A stretch of DNA of 64,000 nt from Telluria antibiotica (lineage in GTDB: Bacteria > Pseudomonadota > Gammaproteobacteria > Burkholderiales > Burkholderiaceae_D). The stretch's first letter is position 1. Each line of letters begins with the position of its first letter. A program made the translations under genes and the position numbers. The notes beneath the pieces were generated by a model, which saw only the letters and a list, made by a program, of their open reading frames with translations, had not been told where the DNA came from and did no database searches. Positions 51,760 through 60,741 of this stretch are shown piece by piece. The stretch is from the NCBI RefSeq assembly GCF_011682055.1, contig NZ_JAAQOM010000022.1, forward strand, positions 55,248-119,247, in the 5' to 3' direction.

Positions 51760-52977
51760 TCAGCCTTTCTTCGCCAGGGCGGCCGTGTCGGCGGTGGCGG
51801 CATCGGGCAGTTTCACCTTGCTGCCCGGCTTGACGCCGTCCAGCGGCACGGCCAGCACCGTCATGCCGGCCTGCGCGCCGTCGAGCGCTTCGACGACACC
51901 TTCGTCCTGGTTGCGCAGGCCCAGGGTCACGGGCTGCACGACGACCTTGCCCGCCTCGACGCGGTAGACGACGTCGCGGCCGTTGTCCTGGCGGACGGCG
52001 CCGATCGGCAGCAGCGGATGCGGGGCCGACTTCTCGGTGACGATGGTACCCTTTGCGAACATGCCGGCGCGCAGGACGCCGTCCGGGTTCGCCACCTCCA
52101 CGTACACGATCATGGCACGCGAGCCCGTCTCCGTGGCCGGGTTGATGCGCGCGACCTTGCCGGCGAAGGCGCGGCCGTCGAAACCGTCGACCTTGAACTG
52201 CACGTCCTGGCCGACGCGCACGCGCGGGATGTCGGATGCCGGCACCTGGGCGTCGAGCGTCAGGTGCTTCAGGTCGACGATCGAGAACACGGGGCTGTCC
52301 GGCGCCAGCTTCTCCCCGGCCTGCGCATGGCGCTTGCTGACGACGCCCGAGAGAGGCGCATGGATCGTCGTGTCGGCCAGCGCGATGCGGGCGAGGTCGA
52401 GCTGGGCGCGCGTCGAGTCGACGGCGGCCTGCGCGAGGTCGACGGCGTTCGCGGAGGTGTCGTACGCGTTCTGTGCGATGAAGTTCTGCTTGAGCAGCGA
52501 CGCGCTGTTGGCGAGATTCTTCTTCGCCAGCGCGAGGCGGGCCTGCGCGTCCGCGAGCATCGCCTGCTGCTGGGCCACGCGGGCGCGCGCCTCGGCGGGG
52601 TCGAGCTGGGCGATCACCTGGCCGGCTTTCACGTCCATGCCTTCCTGCACGGCGGTCGACAGCACGATGCCCGATACCTTCGATTTGACGGTGGCTTGCG
52701 ACAGCGGTGTCAGCGAGCCCGTGACGGGCAGGGTGACGGCCAGCGGCCGCGCCTCGACGCGGGCGATGTCGCGCGGCGACAGCTCATGCACGGGGTCCTT
52801 CGCGGCGGGCGCCTGCGCGGCCGCAGGCGCGGGTGCGGCGCGGTGGCTCAGCGCGTACGCACCGGCACCGCCCAGCGCGACGGCGAGCAGGGTCAGCGCG
52901 ACGACCTTGGTGCGGCGGCGCGGCGGGGTAGGCGTGGTGGAATGTTCGGCGGCCGGCGGCAGGGACTCGATCTTCAT
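51760..52977 (-). CDS. RND efflux periplasmic adaptor subunit
   Basis: 405 aa from MKIESLPPAAEHSTTPTPP (52977; the frame extends to 53223 but the start here follows family length). One membrane anchor at about 27-45 (VVALTLLAVALGGAGAYAL), then a lipoyl-like half (KVSGIVLSTAVQEGMDVKAGQVIAQLD), a hairpin of helices (QQQAMLADAQARLALAKKNL), and beta-barrel and membrane-proximal domains (about 225-360). It links the permease to an outer-membrane channel. Ala/Pro-rich linker at 50-62. First gene of the pump operon. Confidence 0.93.
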   Translation of the reverse strand: MKIESLPPAAEHSTTPTPPRRRTKVVALTLLAVALGGAGAYALSHRAAPAPAAAQAPAAKDPVHELSPRDIARVEARPLAVTLPVTGSLTPLSQATVKSKVSGIVLSTAVQEGMDVKAGQVIAQLDPAEARARVAQQQAMLADAQARLALAKKNLANSASLLKQNFIAQNAYDTSANAVDLAQAAVDSTRAQLDLARIALADTTIHAPLSGVVSKRHAQAGEKLAPDSPVFSIVDLKHLTLDAQVPASDIPRVRVGQDVQFKVDGFDGRAFAGKVARINPATETGSRAMIVYVEVANPDGVLRAGMFAKGTIVTEKSAPHPLLPIGAVRQDNGRDVVYRVEAGKVVVQPVTLGLRNQDEGVVEALDGAQAGMTVLAVPLDGVKPGSKVKLPDAATADTAALAKKG

Positions 52978-53427
52978 GATTGTTCTGTAGTGAGGGTGAG
53001 CACGAGCGGAGCGGGGAGCGCAAGTGCTCCGTCCTGCAAGGCAGGATGGAGCTCCCGGCGCATGAGAGCATCCTAGGTGCGGCGATGACGAACCGCTATC
53101 GGAATGCGACGAGCGGTGCAAAAGGGACGCTGAACTGCGTAAAAGCCGGGGCGGACGCGCGTCCGGTTTGATGGGGTATGCATGGGCGTAACGGTCGCAT
53201 ACTGCATGCTTCCGCGTGGGCACGGGGTGCCCATCCTACGGGGGCGATGACGATGGCGTGGTTGCCGTAGGGTGGGCAGCTCCACCAACAATGGCGGCGC
53301 TGCCGCAACGCGGGCGCTGCCCACGCGGTGATACGCGACATTGGATATATCGTGTCCGTGCCGGCGGATGTTGGACGCGTGGAGTCATAGAGTCCGGGGG
53401 ACTCTATGACAACCCATCCACCCTACA
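52978..53427. repeat. intergenic region with degenerate GTAGGGTGGGC elements (copies 5 and 6)
   Basis: 450 bp upstream of the RND operon and downstream of the EEP gene. 53028-53050 carries TCCTGC-AAG-GCAGGA, possibly in the RND leader. A degraded copy runs about 53170-53239 and contains GTGGGCACGGGGTGCCCA. A second runs 53267-53426: GTAGGGTGGGC at its left end, CCACCCTAC at its right, with a perfect 12-bp hairpin with a GGG loop at 53384-53410. No coding sequence is supported here. Confidence 0.65.
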
Positions 53428-54399
53428 TTACCCGTCGCCGGTCGGCGTGCCGGGCTGATCGAACAATCGCACCCTGGCCAGCACCTGTCCGTGATCGGAC
53501 GCCTCCGGCAACCCGAGGTCGAGGTGGTCGTTCAGGTAGACGACGTCGACGACCTCGCCCAGCGCACCCGGCAGGTCGCGATTGAACTCCGCCGACACGA
53601 GGATGTGGTCGATGGTCGTGTGATAGCCGTCGTGCACGTTGGAAAATCCGACGTGGCGCAGCAGGTCCTGGCGGCCTCGCAACTGGCAGGCATCATATAA
53701 ACGGTCGCCGCTGGGCGCGCCGAGGCCCAGCACGATGCCGGTGGTGACGGCGTCGGCCACGTCGTTGAAGTCGCCCAGCACGATGCGCGGCCGGCGCTGT
53801 CCGCGGCCGAGCTCGGTCAGCAGCACGCGCAGCGCCGCGGCCTCCGTACCGCGCCGGATCAGCGAGCGCAGCGACGCCAATGCATACAACTGCGGATCGT
53901 CGGCCGGGTCGCCCGCGCGATAGTCGGGGCGGCGCGACTTCAGGTGCACGACGACGACGTCGGCGACGAGGTCCGGTGTCAGCTGGATGGCCGCATGCAG
54001 CGGCGCGCGGGTGAAGCGCTCGGGATCGCGATTGCCGGGAGGCATCGATATGCCGGGCGGGAAATAGGGGAGCTGGCGCGGCGCATCCGCCAGCGGCAGG
54101 CGCGAGGCGAGGGCGACGCTCGGGGTCAGCTTGTCGGCGTCGGGATCGGGATCGAAGCCGACGTGGACGGCGTCGCGGAAGCGCCGCGTGCGCGACAGCG
54201 CCTCGGCCAGCGCGGCCTGGGAAAACACTTCCTGGAAGCCGATGACGTCGGCGCCGAGCATGTCGACCTGGTGTGCGGTCCAGGCGATCTTCGCTTCGTA
54301 TTCCTCGGGCGTGCTGGGTTCCAGGTTGTCGTACAGCCTGGCGCCCGGCGGGGCGAGGTTACACACGTTGAAGGTGGCAAAGCGAATCTCTTGCTGCAT
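53428..54399 (-). CDS. endonuclease/exonuclease/phosphatase family protein
   Basis: 323 aa from MQQEIRFATFNVCNL (54399), preceded by GGAGGAG. EEP superfamily: FATFNVCNLAPPG (N), FQEVF (catalytic Glu), VVVVHLKSRRPDYR, GDFNDVADAV (Asp/Asn) and DHGQVLARVR at the end (His). It cleaves a phosphodiester or phosphomonoester; the substrate is unknown. No signal peptide, so cytosolic. Divergent from the ybaK gene by 38 bp. Distinct from the second EEP gene at 56705. Confidence 0.85.
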   Translation of the reverse strand: MQQEIRFATFNVCNLAPPGARLYDNLEPSTPEEYEAKIAWTAHQVDMLGADVIGFQEVFSQAALAEALSRTRRFRDAVHVGFDPDPDADKLTPSVALASRLPLADAPRQLPYFPPGISMPPGNRDPERFTRAPLHAAIQLTPDLVADVVVVHLKSRRPDYRAGDPADDPQLYALASLRSLIRRGTEAAALRVLLTELGRGQRRPRIVLGDFNDVADAVTTGIVLGLGAPSGDRLYDACQLRGRQDLLRHVGFSNVHDGYHTTIDHILVSAEFNRDLPGALGEVVDVVYLNDHLDLGLPEASDHGQVLARVRLFDQPGTPTGDG

Positions 54400-54437
54400 A
54401 ATAAGCAACTCCTCCGTTTGCATTTAGCGTAACACGC

Positions 54438-54929
54438 ATGGCCAAGAAAGAGCACATCTCCGAAACCCCGGCAACACAGTTCCTGCGCAAGCATGGGGTC
54501 GCGTTTTCGGAGCATCCGTACGAATACGAGGAACATGGCGGCACGACCGTGTCGGCGCGCGAACTGGGCGTGGACGAGCACGCCGTCGTCAAGACCCTCG
54601 TCATGCAGGACGAGGCGGCCAAGCCGCTGATCGTGCTGATGCATGGCGACTGTAAGGTGTCGACGAAGAACCTGGCGCGCGCCATCCCGTGCAAGTCCGT
54701 CGAGCCGTGCAAGCCCGACGTCGCCCAGCGCCATTCCGGCTATATGGTGGGCGGCACGTCGCCGTTCGGCGTGCGCAAGGCGATGCCGGTGTACGTCGAG
54801 GAAAGCGTCCTGCAGCTCGACAAGATCTACATCAACGGCGGACGGCGTGGCTTTCTCGTCGGGATCGCCCCTGCCGTGCTCGTCGACGTGCTGAAGGCCC
54901 GCCCCGTGCACTGCGCGCTGGCCGACTGA
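54438..54929 (+). CDS. ybaK: YbaK/EbsC family Cys-tRNA(Pro) deacylase
   Basis: 163 aa. YbaK hallmarks: ATQFLRKHGVAFSEHPYEY, VVKTLVMQDE (conserved Lys), VSTKNLAR and GYMVGGTSPFG, with GG-SPFG forming the active pocket. It hydrolyses mischarged Cys-tRNA(Pro) in trans. Followed by plsY 73 bp downstream. Confidence 0.92.
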   Translation: MAKKEHISETPATQFLRKHGVAFSEHPYEYEEHGGTTVSARELGVDEHAVVKTLVMQDEAAKPLIVLMHGDCKVSTKNLARAIPCKSVEPCKPDVAQRHSGYMVGGTSPFGVRKAMPVYVEESVLQLDKIYINGGRRGFLVGIAPAVLVDVLKARPVHCALAD

Positions 54930-55002
54930 CTATCGCCGGGCTCGGCCGTGGTGTATATTTCACGCGCGCCGGATTCCCGGCCAGGATGAAGAAAAGAGAC
55001 TC

Positions 55003-55644
55003 ATGTACACAATTCTGTTCACCATCGCAGCCTACCTGATCGGCTCGATTTCCTTCGCCGTCGTGGCAAGCCGCCTGTTCGGCCTCGCGGACCCGCGTAC
55101 GTACGGCTCCAAGAACCCGGGCGCCACCAACGTGCTGCGCTCGGGCAGCAAGAAGGCCGCCATCGCCACGCTCGTCGGCGACTGCGCGAAGGGCTGGCTG
55201 GCCGTGTGGCTCGCGATCCAGTTCGGCGAGCGCTTCGGCGTCGAGGACGGCGGCGTGGCCCTCGTGGCGATCGCCGTGTTCCTGGGACACCTGTGGCCCG
55301 TGTTCTTCCGCTTCGTCGGCGGCAAGGGCGTGGCGACGGCGCTGGGCGTGCTGCTGGGCCTGAACATCTGGCTGGGCCTGGCGACGCTGGTGACGTGGCT
55401 CGTCGTCGCATATGCGTTCCGTTACTCGTCGCTGGCCGCGCTGGTGGCCGCCGTGTTCGCACCGTTCTATTACGGCCTGCTGTTCGGCGCCGACGAAAAA
55501 CTGTTCGCCGTCATCGCGATGAGCCTGCTGCTGCTGTACCGCCACAGCAGCAACATCGGCAACCTCCTGGCCGGCAAGGAATCGAAGATCGGCAGCAAAT
55601 CGAAAGGCGCCGCGCCTGCCAAGCCGGCGGCGAGGAAGAAGTAA
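55003..55644 (+). CDS. plsY: glycerol-3-phosphate acyltransferase PlsY
   Basis: 213 aa. Conserved motifs: GSISFAVVASRLFGLADPRTYGSKNPGATNVLRSG (motif 1 with S, R, N), FLGHLWPVFFRFVGGKGVATALG (motif 2), and the C-terminal LLYRHSSNIGNLLAGKESKIG (motif 3). Four membrane spans. It uses acyl-phosphate to make lysophosphatidate; plsC at the left edge acts next. The tail is Lys/Ala-rich. A terminator is 6 bp beyond the stop. Confidence 0.95.
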   Translation: MYTILFTIAAYLIGSISFAVVASRLFGLADPRTYGSKNPGATNVLRSGSKKAAIATLVGDCAKGWLAVWLAIQFGERFGVEDGGVALVAIAVFLGHLWPVFFRFVGGKGVATALGVLLGLNIWLGLATLVTWLVVAYAFRYSSLAALVAAVFAPFYYGLLFGADEKLFAVIAMSLLLLYRHSSNIGNLLAGKESKIGSKSKGAAPAKPAARKK

Positions 55645-55649
55645 GCACA

Positions 55650-55671
55650 GGGGCCGCGCAGGCCCCTTTTT
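55650..55671 (+). terminator. Rho-independent terminator of plsY
   Basis: GGGGCC-GCGCA-GGCCCC followed by five T. It is immediately followed by element B of the GGGGTCAGAGCA repeat, which begins three bases on. Confidence 0.88.
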
Positions 55672-55673
55672 AA

Positions 55674-55884
55674 ATTCGGGGTCAGAGCATAGATTCGGGG
55701 TCAGAGCACTTTTTCTGGCAATGGCTTCGGAGCACCTCCCGCAACCCGATTAGCACAGCGTCGTGCCTGCGCAGCCATTTTCGCCTCTGTCCCCGGCCGT
55801 CGCAGCCGGGCCGCTACCTGAGTGACATTTCTCCGTAAAGAGCTCTGACCCCGGATTTCGGGAAAAAATGCTCTGACCCCGAAT
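55674..55884. repeat. GGGGTCAGAGCA-flanked element B
   Basis: 211 bp. Left side: two direct copies of ATTCGGGGTCAGAGCA (55674-55689 and 55693-55708). Right side: two inverted copies (GCTCTGACCCCGGAT at 55842-55856 and TGCTCTGACCCCGAAT at 55869-55884). The centre (55710-55841) has no open frame and little similarity to element A, except that both begin with T-rich...TGGCAAT after the second left copy. Confidence 0.78.
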
Positions 55885-56001
55885 TTTATTCGCCGAATTT
55901 GTTTGGCGCGCTGCCGCATTTCGTTCGATGTGTCACCATATGCCAAACCCGCTGCAAAAACGATGTGGCGTCATTGAATACATAAAGGAAGGCGGTGAAA
56001 C

Positions 56002-56682
56002 GTGAGCAAGCAGATGAGAATCGATTTTGTGTCGGACGTGTCGTGTCCGTGGTGCGTGATCGGTCTGAAATCGCTCGAGCAGGCACTGGACCGCGTGGCC
56101 GACGAGATTACGGTCGACATGCACTTCCAGCCTTTCGAGCTGAATCCCGGCATGGGGCCGGCCGGCCAGGACATCGTCGAGCACCTCACCGAGAAATACG
56201 GCGCCACGCCCGCCCAGCAGGAACAGTCGCGCGAGATGATCCGCCAGCGCGGCGCGGCCGTCGGCTTCACGTTCGACATGGGCCTCCGCGGTCGCATCTA
56301 CAACACGTTCGACGCGCACCGCCTGCTGCACTGGGCGGAAGACCAGGGGCGCCAGCAGGCGTTGAAGGAAAAGCTGTTCGAGGCGTATTTCACGCAAGGG
56401 GAGAACCCGGGCGCGCACGACGTGCTGCTGCGCGCGGCGGGCGAGGTCGGTCTCGACGTCGAGGCCGCACGCCAGGTGCTGGCATCGAACGCGTACGCCG
56501 ACGAGGTGCGCCAGCTCGAGTACTACTGGCAGCGCGCCGGCATCCACTCGGTGCCCGCGATCATCATCAACCAGCGCCACCTGATCAACGGCGGTCAGCC
56601 GCCCGAGGTGTTCGAACAGGCGCTGCGCCAGATCGCACAGCAGGACGAGGAACTCGAGCAGGACGAGGAACCGGCCGCGTAA
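56002..56682 (+). CDS. DsbA family oxidoreductase (FrnE-like)
   Basis: 226 aa from GTG 56002 with AAGGAAGGCGG upstream; ATG 56014 is the alternative. DFVSDVSCPWCVIGLKSLE carries the redox CXXC as CPWC at about 15-18, VPAIIINQRHLINGGQPPEVF has the cis-Pro, and the intervening helical part is of 2-hydroxychromene-2-carboxylate isomerase/FrnE type. No signal peptide, so it is cytosolic. Thiol-disulfide activity is probable; the role in this organism is unknown. The acidic C-terminus ends EDEEPAA. Confidence 0.9.
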   Translation: MSKQMRIDFVSDVSCPWCVIGLKSLEQALDRVADEITVDMHFQPFELNPGMGPAGQDIVEHLTEKYGATPAQQEQSREMIRQRGAAVGFTFDMGLRGRIYNTFDAHRLLHWAEDQGRQQALKEKLFEAYFTQGENPGAHDVLLRAAGEVGLDVEAARQVLASNAYADEVRQLEYYWQRAGIHSVPAIIINQRHLINGGQPPEVFEQALRQIAQQDEELEQDEEPAA

Positions 56683-56704
56683 GCCGGGCCGATTCCAGAT
56701 CAGT

Positions 56705-57550
56705 TCAAGTGATGTCCAGCACGATGGGCTGGTGGTCCGAGGCAGACGTCTCGGACTGCACGCTCACGTCGTTGATGCGCCCGGCCAGGTCTTCCGTGAC
56801 GAAGAAATAATCGTAGCAGCCGGGCTTGTCCGGCCATTTGAAACCGTGCAGGCCCGCAGTCGGTGCGCGCGCCATGTCGCCGTGGCGCACGCGCCAGGCG
56901 TCGAGCAGGGCGAGCGAGCCGGCCGGCGCGGGCGCCACCAGCGCCCGGCAGTCTTCCGAGTCCGGGCCGAAATTGAAATCGCCGCAGTAGATCGCCGTGC
57001 CCGGGCGGAAGCCCAGCTGGCACGGCGGCTCGAGCTCGGGATCGGGCTGGTACACGGCCGCGCGGGCGCACGCTTCGTCGTGCAGCTCGCGGATGCGGCG
57101 CACCTGGGCGCGGCGCTGCACGGGCGAGTAGTACTCGAGATGCGTCGTCAGCACGCGCAGCTTGCCGCCGGGCGCTTCGAGTACGGTCTCGATGATCCCG
57201 CGCGGCATGCCGGCCGGGTGTTCCGGATCGACGGGCCACGGCAACATATGCCGCTGTGCCTGGGTGATGCGGAATTTGGACAGCAGCATGTTGCCGAACT
57301 GGCGGGGCAGGTTGTTGCGGTAGATTTCGCTCGGCGCCTGCTCGATCATGTGGTAGCCGCCGAACGCGCCGGCGAGCTGCTTGAACTGGCTGGCGCTGGC
57401 GCTGCCTTCCAGCTCGGGATGGTTGGCAGCCACTTCCTGCAGGCAGATCACGTCGGGATTCAGCTTGCGCAGCACGTCGATGATGGCGTGGATGCGGATG
57501 CGTCCGTCCCTGCCACAGCCCCAGTGAATATTCCAGCTTACCACGCGCAT
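56705..57550 (-). CDS. endonuclease/exonuclease/phosphatase family protein
   Basis: 281 aa. VVSWNIHWGCGRDGRIRIHAIIDVL, CLQEVAANHPEL (catalytic Glu), TTHLEYYSPVQRRAQVRRI, YCGDFNFGPDSEDCR (Asp-Asn) and SDHQPIVLDI (His) give a full EEP active site. Closest in style to ElsH/YafD-type proteins; substrate unknown. Convergent with the DsbA gene (22 bp). It shares family but little sequence with the protein at 53428. Confidence 0.88.
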   Translation of the reverse strand: MRVVSWNIHWGCGRDGRIRIHAIIDVLRKLNPDVICLQEVAANHPELEGSASASQFKQLAGAFGGYHMIEQAPSEIYRNNLPRQFGNMLLSKFRITQAQRHMLPWPVDPEHPAGMPRGIIETVLEAPGGKLRVLTTHLEYYSPVQRRAQVRRIRELHDEACARAAVYQPDPELEPPCQLGFRPGTAIYCGDFNFGPDSEDCRALVAPAPAGSLALLDAWRVRHGDMARAPTAGLHGFKWPDKPGCYDYFFVTEDLAGRINDVSVQSETSASDHQPIVLDIT

Positions 57551-57669
57551 TCGATGCCTCCGTAAAACTCAACTGCCAGAGTTTGCCATTCTTTGCGGAA
57601 TCGCGGTCACACGGTAGGATCGATGTCAAGCTTACAAGTTCATTGGAGCCGTGTCCAGGACGGCGCGTT

Positions 57670-58395
57670 TCAGAAACGGCGTGCGTTGCTTCGCCGGTGT
57701 TCCGCCGCTTCTTTCAGCAACTGGTCGGCCTCCGCCGGGTCTTTCGGCGTCAGCTCGTCCCCTGTCTGCTTGACGAGGGCCAGCTGCTGGATCGCGGCCG
57801 GGTAGTCGTGGTCGGCCGCGCGCTCCAGCAGGTCGCGCGCGCGGCGCGGGTCGGCCGCCACGCCGTCGCCGTCCGCATACGCGTTCGACAGCAGGAACAT
57901 CGCGTGCGCGTCGCCCGCCTGCGCGGCCACGCCCAGCCAGTGCGCGGCCGCGGCCTTGTCGACGGGGACGCCGGTGCCGTTCTTGAGCAGCAGCGCGAGT
58001 GCCAGCGCGGCCTTCGCGTGACCCTGCTGCGCGGCCTGGCGATACCACTGCGCGGCGCGGCCGTTCGTGCTGCCGTCCTGCGCGCGTTCGCGTTCCAGGT
58101 CGCCAAGCCGGTACGCCGCTTCCGCGTCGCCCTTGCGCGCGGCACGGAGGAACAGGCCGCGGGCCTGGTCCTCCTGGTGCCGCACGCGGTACAGCAGGGC
58201 CAGTTCGCGCTCGGCCACGGGCATGCCGTCGTCGGCCCAGGCGCGCAGGCGCCGCTCGGCGGCCTCGTCGCCGCGCTGGACTGCGTCCATCGACACGGCT
58301 TCGATCTCGGCGGGCAGCGGGGCGCGCTCGCAGCCGGCCAGCAGGCAGGACAGCAGCGCGGCCGGCACCAGCGTGCGGTAAGAAAGGACTCGCAT
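57670..58395 (-). CDS. Sel1-like repeat lipoprotein
   Basis: 241 aa. Lipobox in ALLSCLLAGCERAPL, mature N-terminal Cys at 23. Then Sel1/TPR repeats: AYRLGDLERERAQDGSTNGRAA..., AAHWLGVAAQAGDAHAMFLLSNAYADGDGVAADPRRA and LLERAADHDYPAAIQQLALV. The periplasm-facing solenoid suggests protein-protein interaction, possibly with the nucleotidase lipoprotein, from which it is separated by 6 bp on the same strand. Confidence 0.85.
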   Translation of the reverse strand: MRVLSYRTLVPAALLSCLLAGCERAPLPAEIEAVSMDAVQRGDEAAERRLRAWADDGMPVAERELALLYRVRHQEDQARGLFLRAARKGDAEAAYRLGDLERERAQDGSTNGRAAQWYRQAAQQGHAKAALALALLLKNGTGVPVDKAAAAHWLGVAAQAGDAHAMFLLSNAYADGDGVAADPRRARDLLERAADHDYPAAIQQLALVKQTGDELTPKDPAEADQLLKEAAEHRRSNARRF

Positions 58396-58401
58396 GGTCG
58401 C

Positions 58402-60498
58402 TTATTTCGACAGGTCGATCGCGTACTTGGCGAAGCCGCTCGCGTCCAGGCCACCCTCGGCCGTGACGGCGGCAATGCCGGCGGCCTGCGCGAGCGCCAG
58501 GTGGCCCGGCGCCGAGCGCAGGATCACGGGGCCGCTGGTCGCCGTCTTCACGAAGCTCCAGCTGCGCGCGCTGCCGTTGGCGGCCAACGTGACCTTGCCG
58601 GTCGCCGCCCCGATCTTCTGCAGGTAGTTGCTGACGACCGCTTGGTTCGCATCCGGCGACTTGATGATCGTCTTGCTGCCGTCGATGCCGGGGAAGTTGC
58701 CGCCGCCGCCCGCGCGGTAGTCGTTCGTGGCGACGATGAAGTCGTCCGTGTCCGCCACCGGCTTGCCCTGGTACGTGAGGTTGACGATGCGGCTGCCGAC
58801 CGGCTTCGTCACGTCGATCTGGTACTGCAGCGCGTTGTTCTCGCCATAGAACACGTCGTAGTTGTAGATCGTGCCGTACGACGGGACGAGGTCCTGCTCG
58901 CTTGTCGCCGCCGGATTGATCTGCGCGAACTGTTTCGCGGCCGTCTCCAGCCAGTTCTTCAGGTCCGAGCCCTTGATCTTCACCGCCTGCAGGTTGTTGT
59001 TGCTGTACAGGTAGAGGTCGCCCGGGTTGCGCACCTGCAGCCCGACGGGGGCGGCTGGCGTCGCGCCCGGCGCCACGTCCGTGAAGTCCGACGCGCCGTT
59101 GCGGCCCGCCTTGAACGGCGCGCTGCACGAGATCACGGGAATGTTCTTGTAGCTGGACAGGGTCGCGTCCGTGCTCGTGGCGATGGCATTCTTCACGTAG
59201 TCGATCTGCGCCTGGTTCACGAGCTGGATCGCCGACACGTCGCCGACGAGCGCGAAGTACGAGGACATCTCGAAGTCCGTCGACACGCCCAGCGGCTGCT
59301 TCGCATACGCGATCGTGGCGTCGTGTTCCGTCTGCACGGCGGCCGCGATGGCCGGGTCGGCGGCCACGCTGGTGGTGCCGTCCTTGTATTTGTAGCCGCG
59401 CGATTCGACGGTCGTCTGCGCCGGTTGCACCACCCATTTACCGCCCTGGTACGCGAGCGTCATCCTGACGATGCCGAGGCGCCGGCCCCAGCTCTGCGCC
59501 ATCACGGTCGGCACGCCATTGACGAAGCCGTTCACGGCATCGACCTTGGCCGCGGCGGGGATCGCGGCGAACGACGGGTCCAGCGCGGGGGCGCCCGTCT
59601 CTTTCCCTTTCGGGAAGATGAGGTGCGAGTGGCCGATCAGCAGGGCGTCGATGCCCGTCGTGCTCAGGTGGTAGCTCTGGTTTTCCATTTTCGGGCTGTA
59701 CGCGCTCGGGTCGAGGCCCCCGTGCGACAGCGCGACGACGAGGTCCGCCCCCTTGCCGCGCATCTCGGGCACGTACTGCTTCGCCGCTTCGACGGTACCG
59801 CCGACGGCGACCTTGCCGGCCAGGTTCTTCTGGTCCCAGTCGAGGATCTGCGGCGGCACGAAGCTCATCACACCCACGTTGACGGTGACCGGCATCGTCT
59901 CGCCGTTCGGCTTCGTCGCCGTGAAGGTGCGTGCGAGGATGCGGTACGGATCGTAAATCGTCTTGCCGGTGGCGACGGCCGTCACGTTCGACAGCACGAG
60001 CGGAAAGTTCGGGCCGCCGCAGGTGCCGGCCGGCTTGCTCACGCCGGGGATGCCGAAGTCGGTGTTCGTGACCTGGCTGAGGAACGGCAGGCCGTAGTTG
60101 AATTCGTGGTTGCCCAGGCCGCCGGCGTCGTACTTCAGCGCGTTCATCGCCTTGTGCACGGCGAGCGTGTCGCTGCACTTTACGGGCGAGGTGACGGCCT
60201 GCAGGTCGCCCAGCAGGGTGCCCTGGATGACGTCGCCGTCGTCGAACAGCAGGTTGTTCGGATTCTCCGCGCGCGCCTGCTGGATGAGCGTGGACGTGCG
60301 GTCCAGGCCCAGGGTGGCGTCAGGAGCGAGCGAGTAATAGTTGTAGCCCAGGACGTTCGAATGGATGTCGGTGGTTTCGAGCAGGGCGAGGCTGACGGTC
60401 GTGCCTTCGGGGATGACGTTGGCGGGCGTGGACGGCTCGCCGCAGCCGGTCAGGCCGGCGCTGGCGAGGGCCGCGAGCAATACGTGGTGACGTTTCAA
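58402..60498 (-). CDS. bifunctional 5'-nucleotidase / 2',3'-cyclic phosphodiesterase, lipoprotein (CpdB/UshA family)
   Basis: 698 aa from TTG 60498, needed because no ATG or GTG gives the obvious signal LKRHHVLLAALASAGLTGC with lipobox LTGC. Metallophosphatase domain: LLETTDIHSNV (metal Asp, His), DGDVIQG, GNHEFNYG, VALSHGG, GHSHLIFP. C-terminal 5'-nucleotidase domain from about 450, with VDNYRAGGGGNFPG-like (here TNDYRAGGGGNFPG). It salvages nucleotides outside the cytoplasm. Upstream frame to 60789 is open but non-coding. The Sel1 lipoprotein follows 6 bp downstream. Confidence 0.9.
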   Translation of the reverse strand: MKRHHVLLAALASAGLTGCGEPSTPANVIPEGTTVSLALLETTDIHSNVLGYNYYSLAPDATLGLDRTSTLIQQARAENPNNLLFDDGDVIQGTLLGDLQAVTSPVKCSDTLAVHKAMNALKYDAGGLGNHEFNYGLPFLSQVTNTDFGIPGVSKPAGTCGGPNFPLVLSNVTAVATGKTIYDPYRILARTFTATKPNGETMPVTVNVGVMSFVPPQILDWDQKNLAGKVAVGGTVEAAKQYVPEMRGKGADLVVALSHGGLDPSAYSPKMENQSYHLSTTGIDALLIGHSHLIFPKGKETGAPALDPSFAAIPAAAKVDAVNGFVNGVPTVMAQSWGRRLGIVRMTLAYQGGKWVVQPAQTTVESRGYKYKDGTTSVAADPAIAAAVQTEHDATIAYAKQPLGVSTDFEMSSYFALVGDVSAIQLVNQAQIDYVKNAIATSTDATLSSYKNIPVISCSAPFKAGRNGASDFTDVAPGATPAAPVGLQVRNPGDLYLYSNNNLQAVKIKGSDLKNWLETAAKQFAQINPAATSEQDLVPSYGTIYNYDVFYGENNALQYQIDVTKPVGSRIVNLTYQGKPVADTDDFIVATNDYRAGGGGNFPGIDGSKTIIKSPDANQAVVSNYLQKIGAATGKVTLAANGSARSWSFVKTATSGPVILRSAPGHLALAQAAGIAAVTAEGGLDASGFAKYAIDLSK

Positions 60499-60664
60499 GA
60501 TCGTGGGTCCGTTGTGAGGTTGTGAAGTAAACCGGGCGCACTTTATCTTGATTCGATGACAACGCTGTGACAGCCGCGCATGTGCCCCGCGTGCGCCACG
60601 CCGACGCACGCTGCACGGTTCCGGGCGTCCATGCGCCGTCGCCTCGCACGCCTGCGCGCACGGG

Positions 60665-60722
60665 CGCACGCAATCGGTGTGAGCCCCCGTTTTTCTTGGT
60701 GCGTCGGCACAACCACGGTGCC
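60665..60722 (+). promoter_or_regulatory. two NtrC-type binding dyads
   Basis: CGCAC-N7-GTGTG (60665-60681; 4 of 5 pairs symmetric) and GGCAC-N7-GTGCC (60706-60722; perfect) match the known NtrC pattern TGCAC-N7-GTGCA in arm length and spacing. Their centres are 41 bp apart, nearly four helical turns. The nearer is centred 28 bp upstream of the -24 element, closer than usual. Confidence 0.6.
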
Positions 60723-60741
60723 GGCGCACCGTTTTGCTTGT

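Noticed and set aside
48529..53076. A 1515-codon open frame on the plus strand
   Set aside because: It is antisense to the RND permease and adaptor genes, rich in His/Arg/Asp with no domain, and typical of open antisense frames in GC-rich DNA.
57583..60525. 980-codon plus-strand frame opposite the nucleotidase and Sel1 genes
   Set aside because: Shadow frame; the minus-strand genes have lipoboxes and full active-site motifs.
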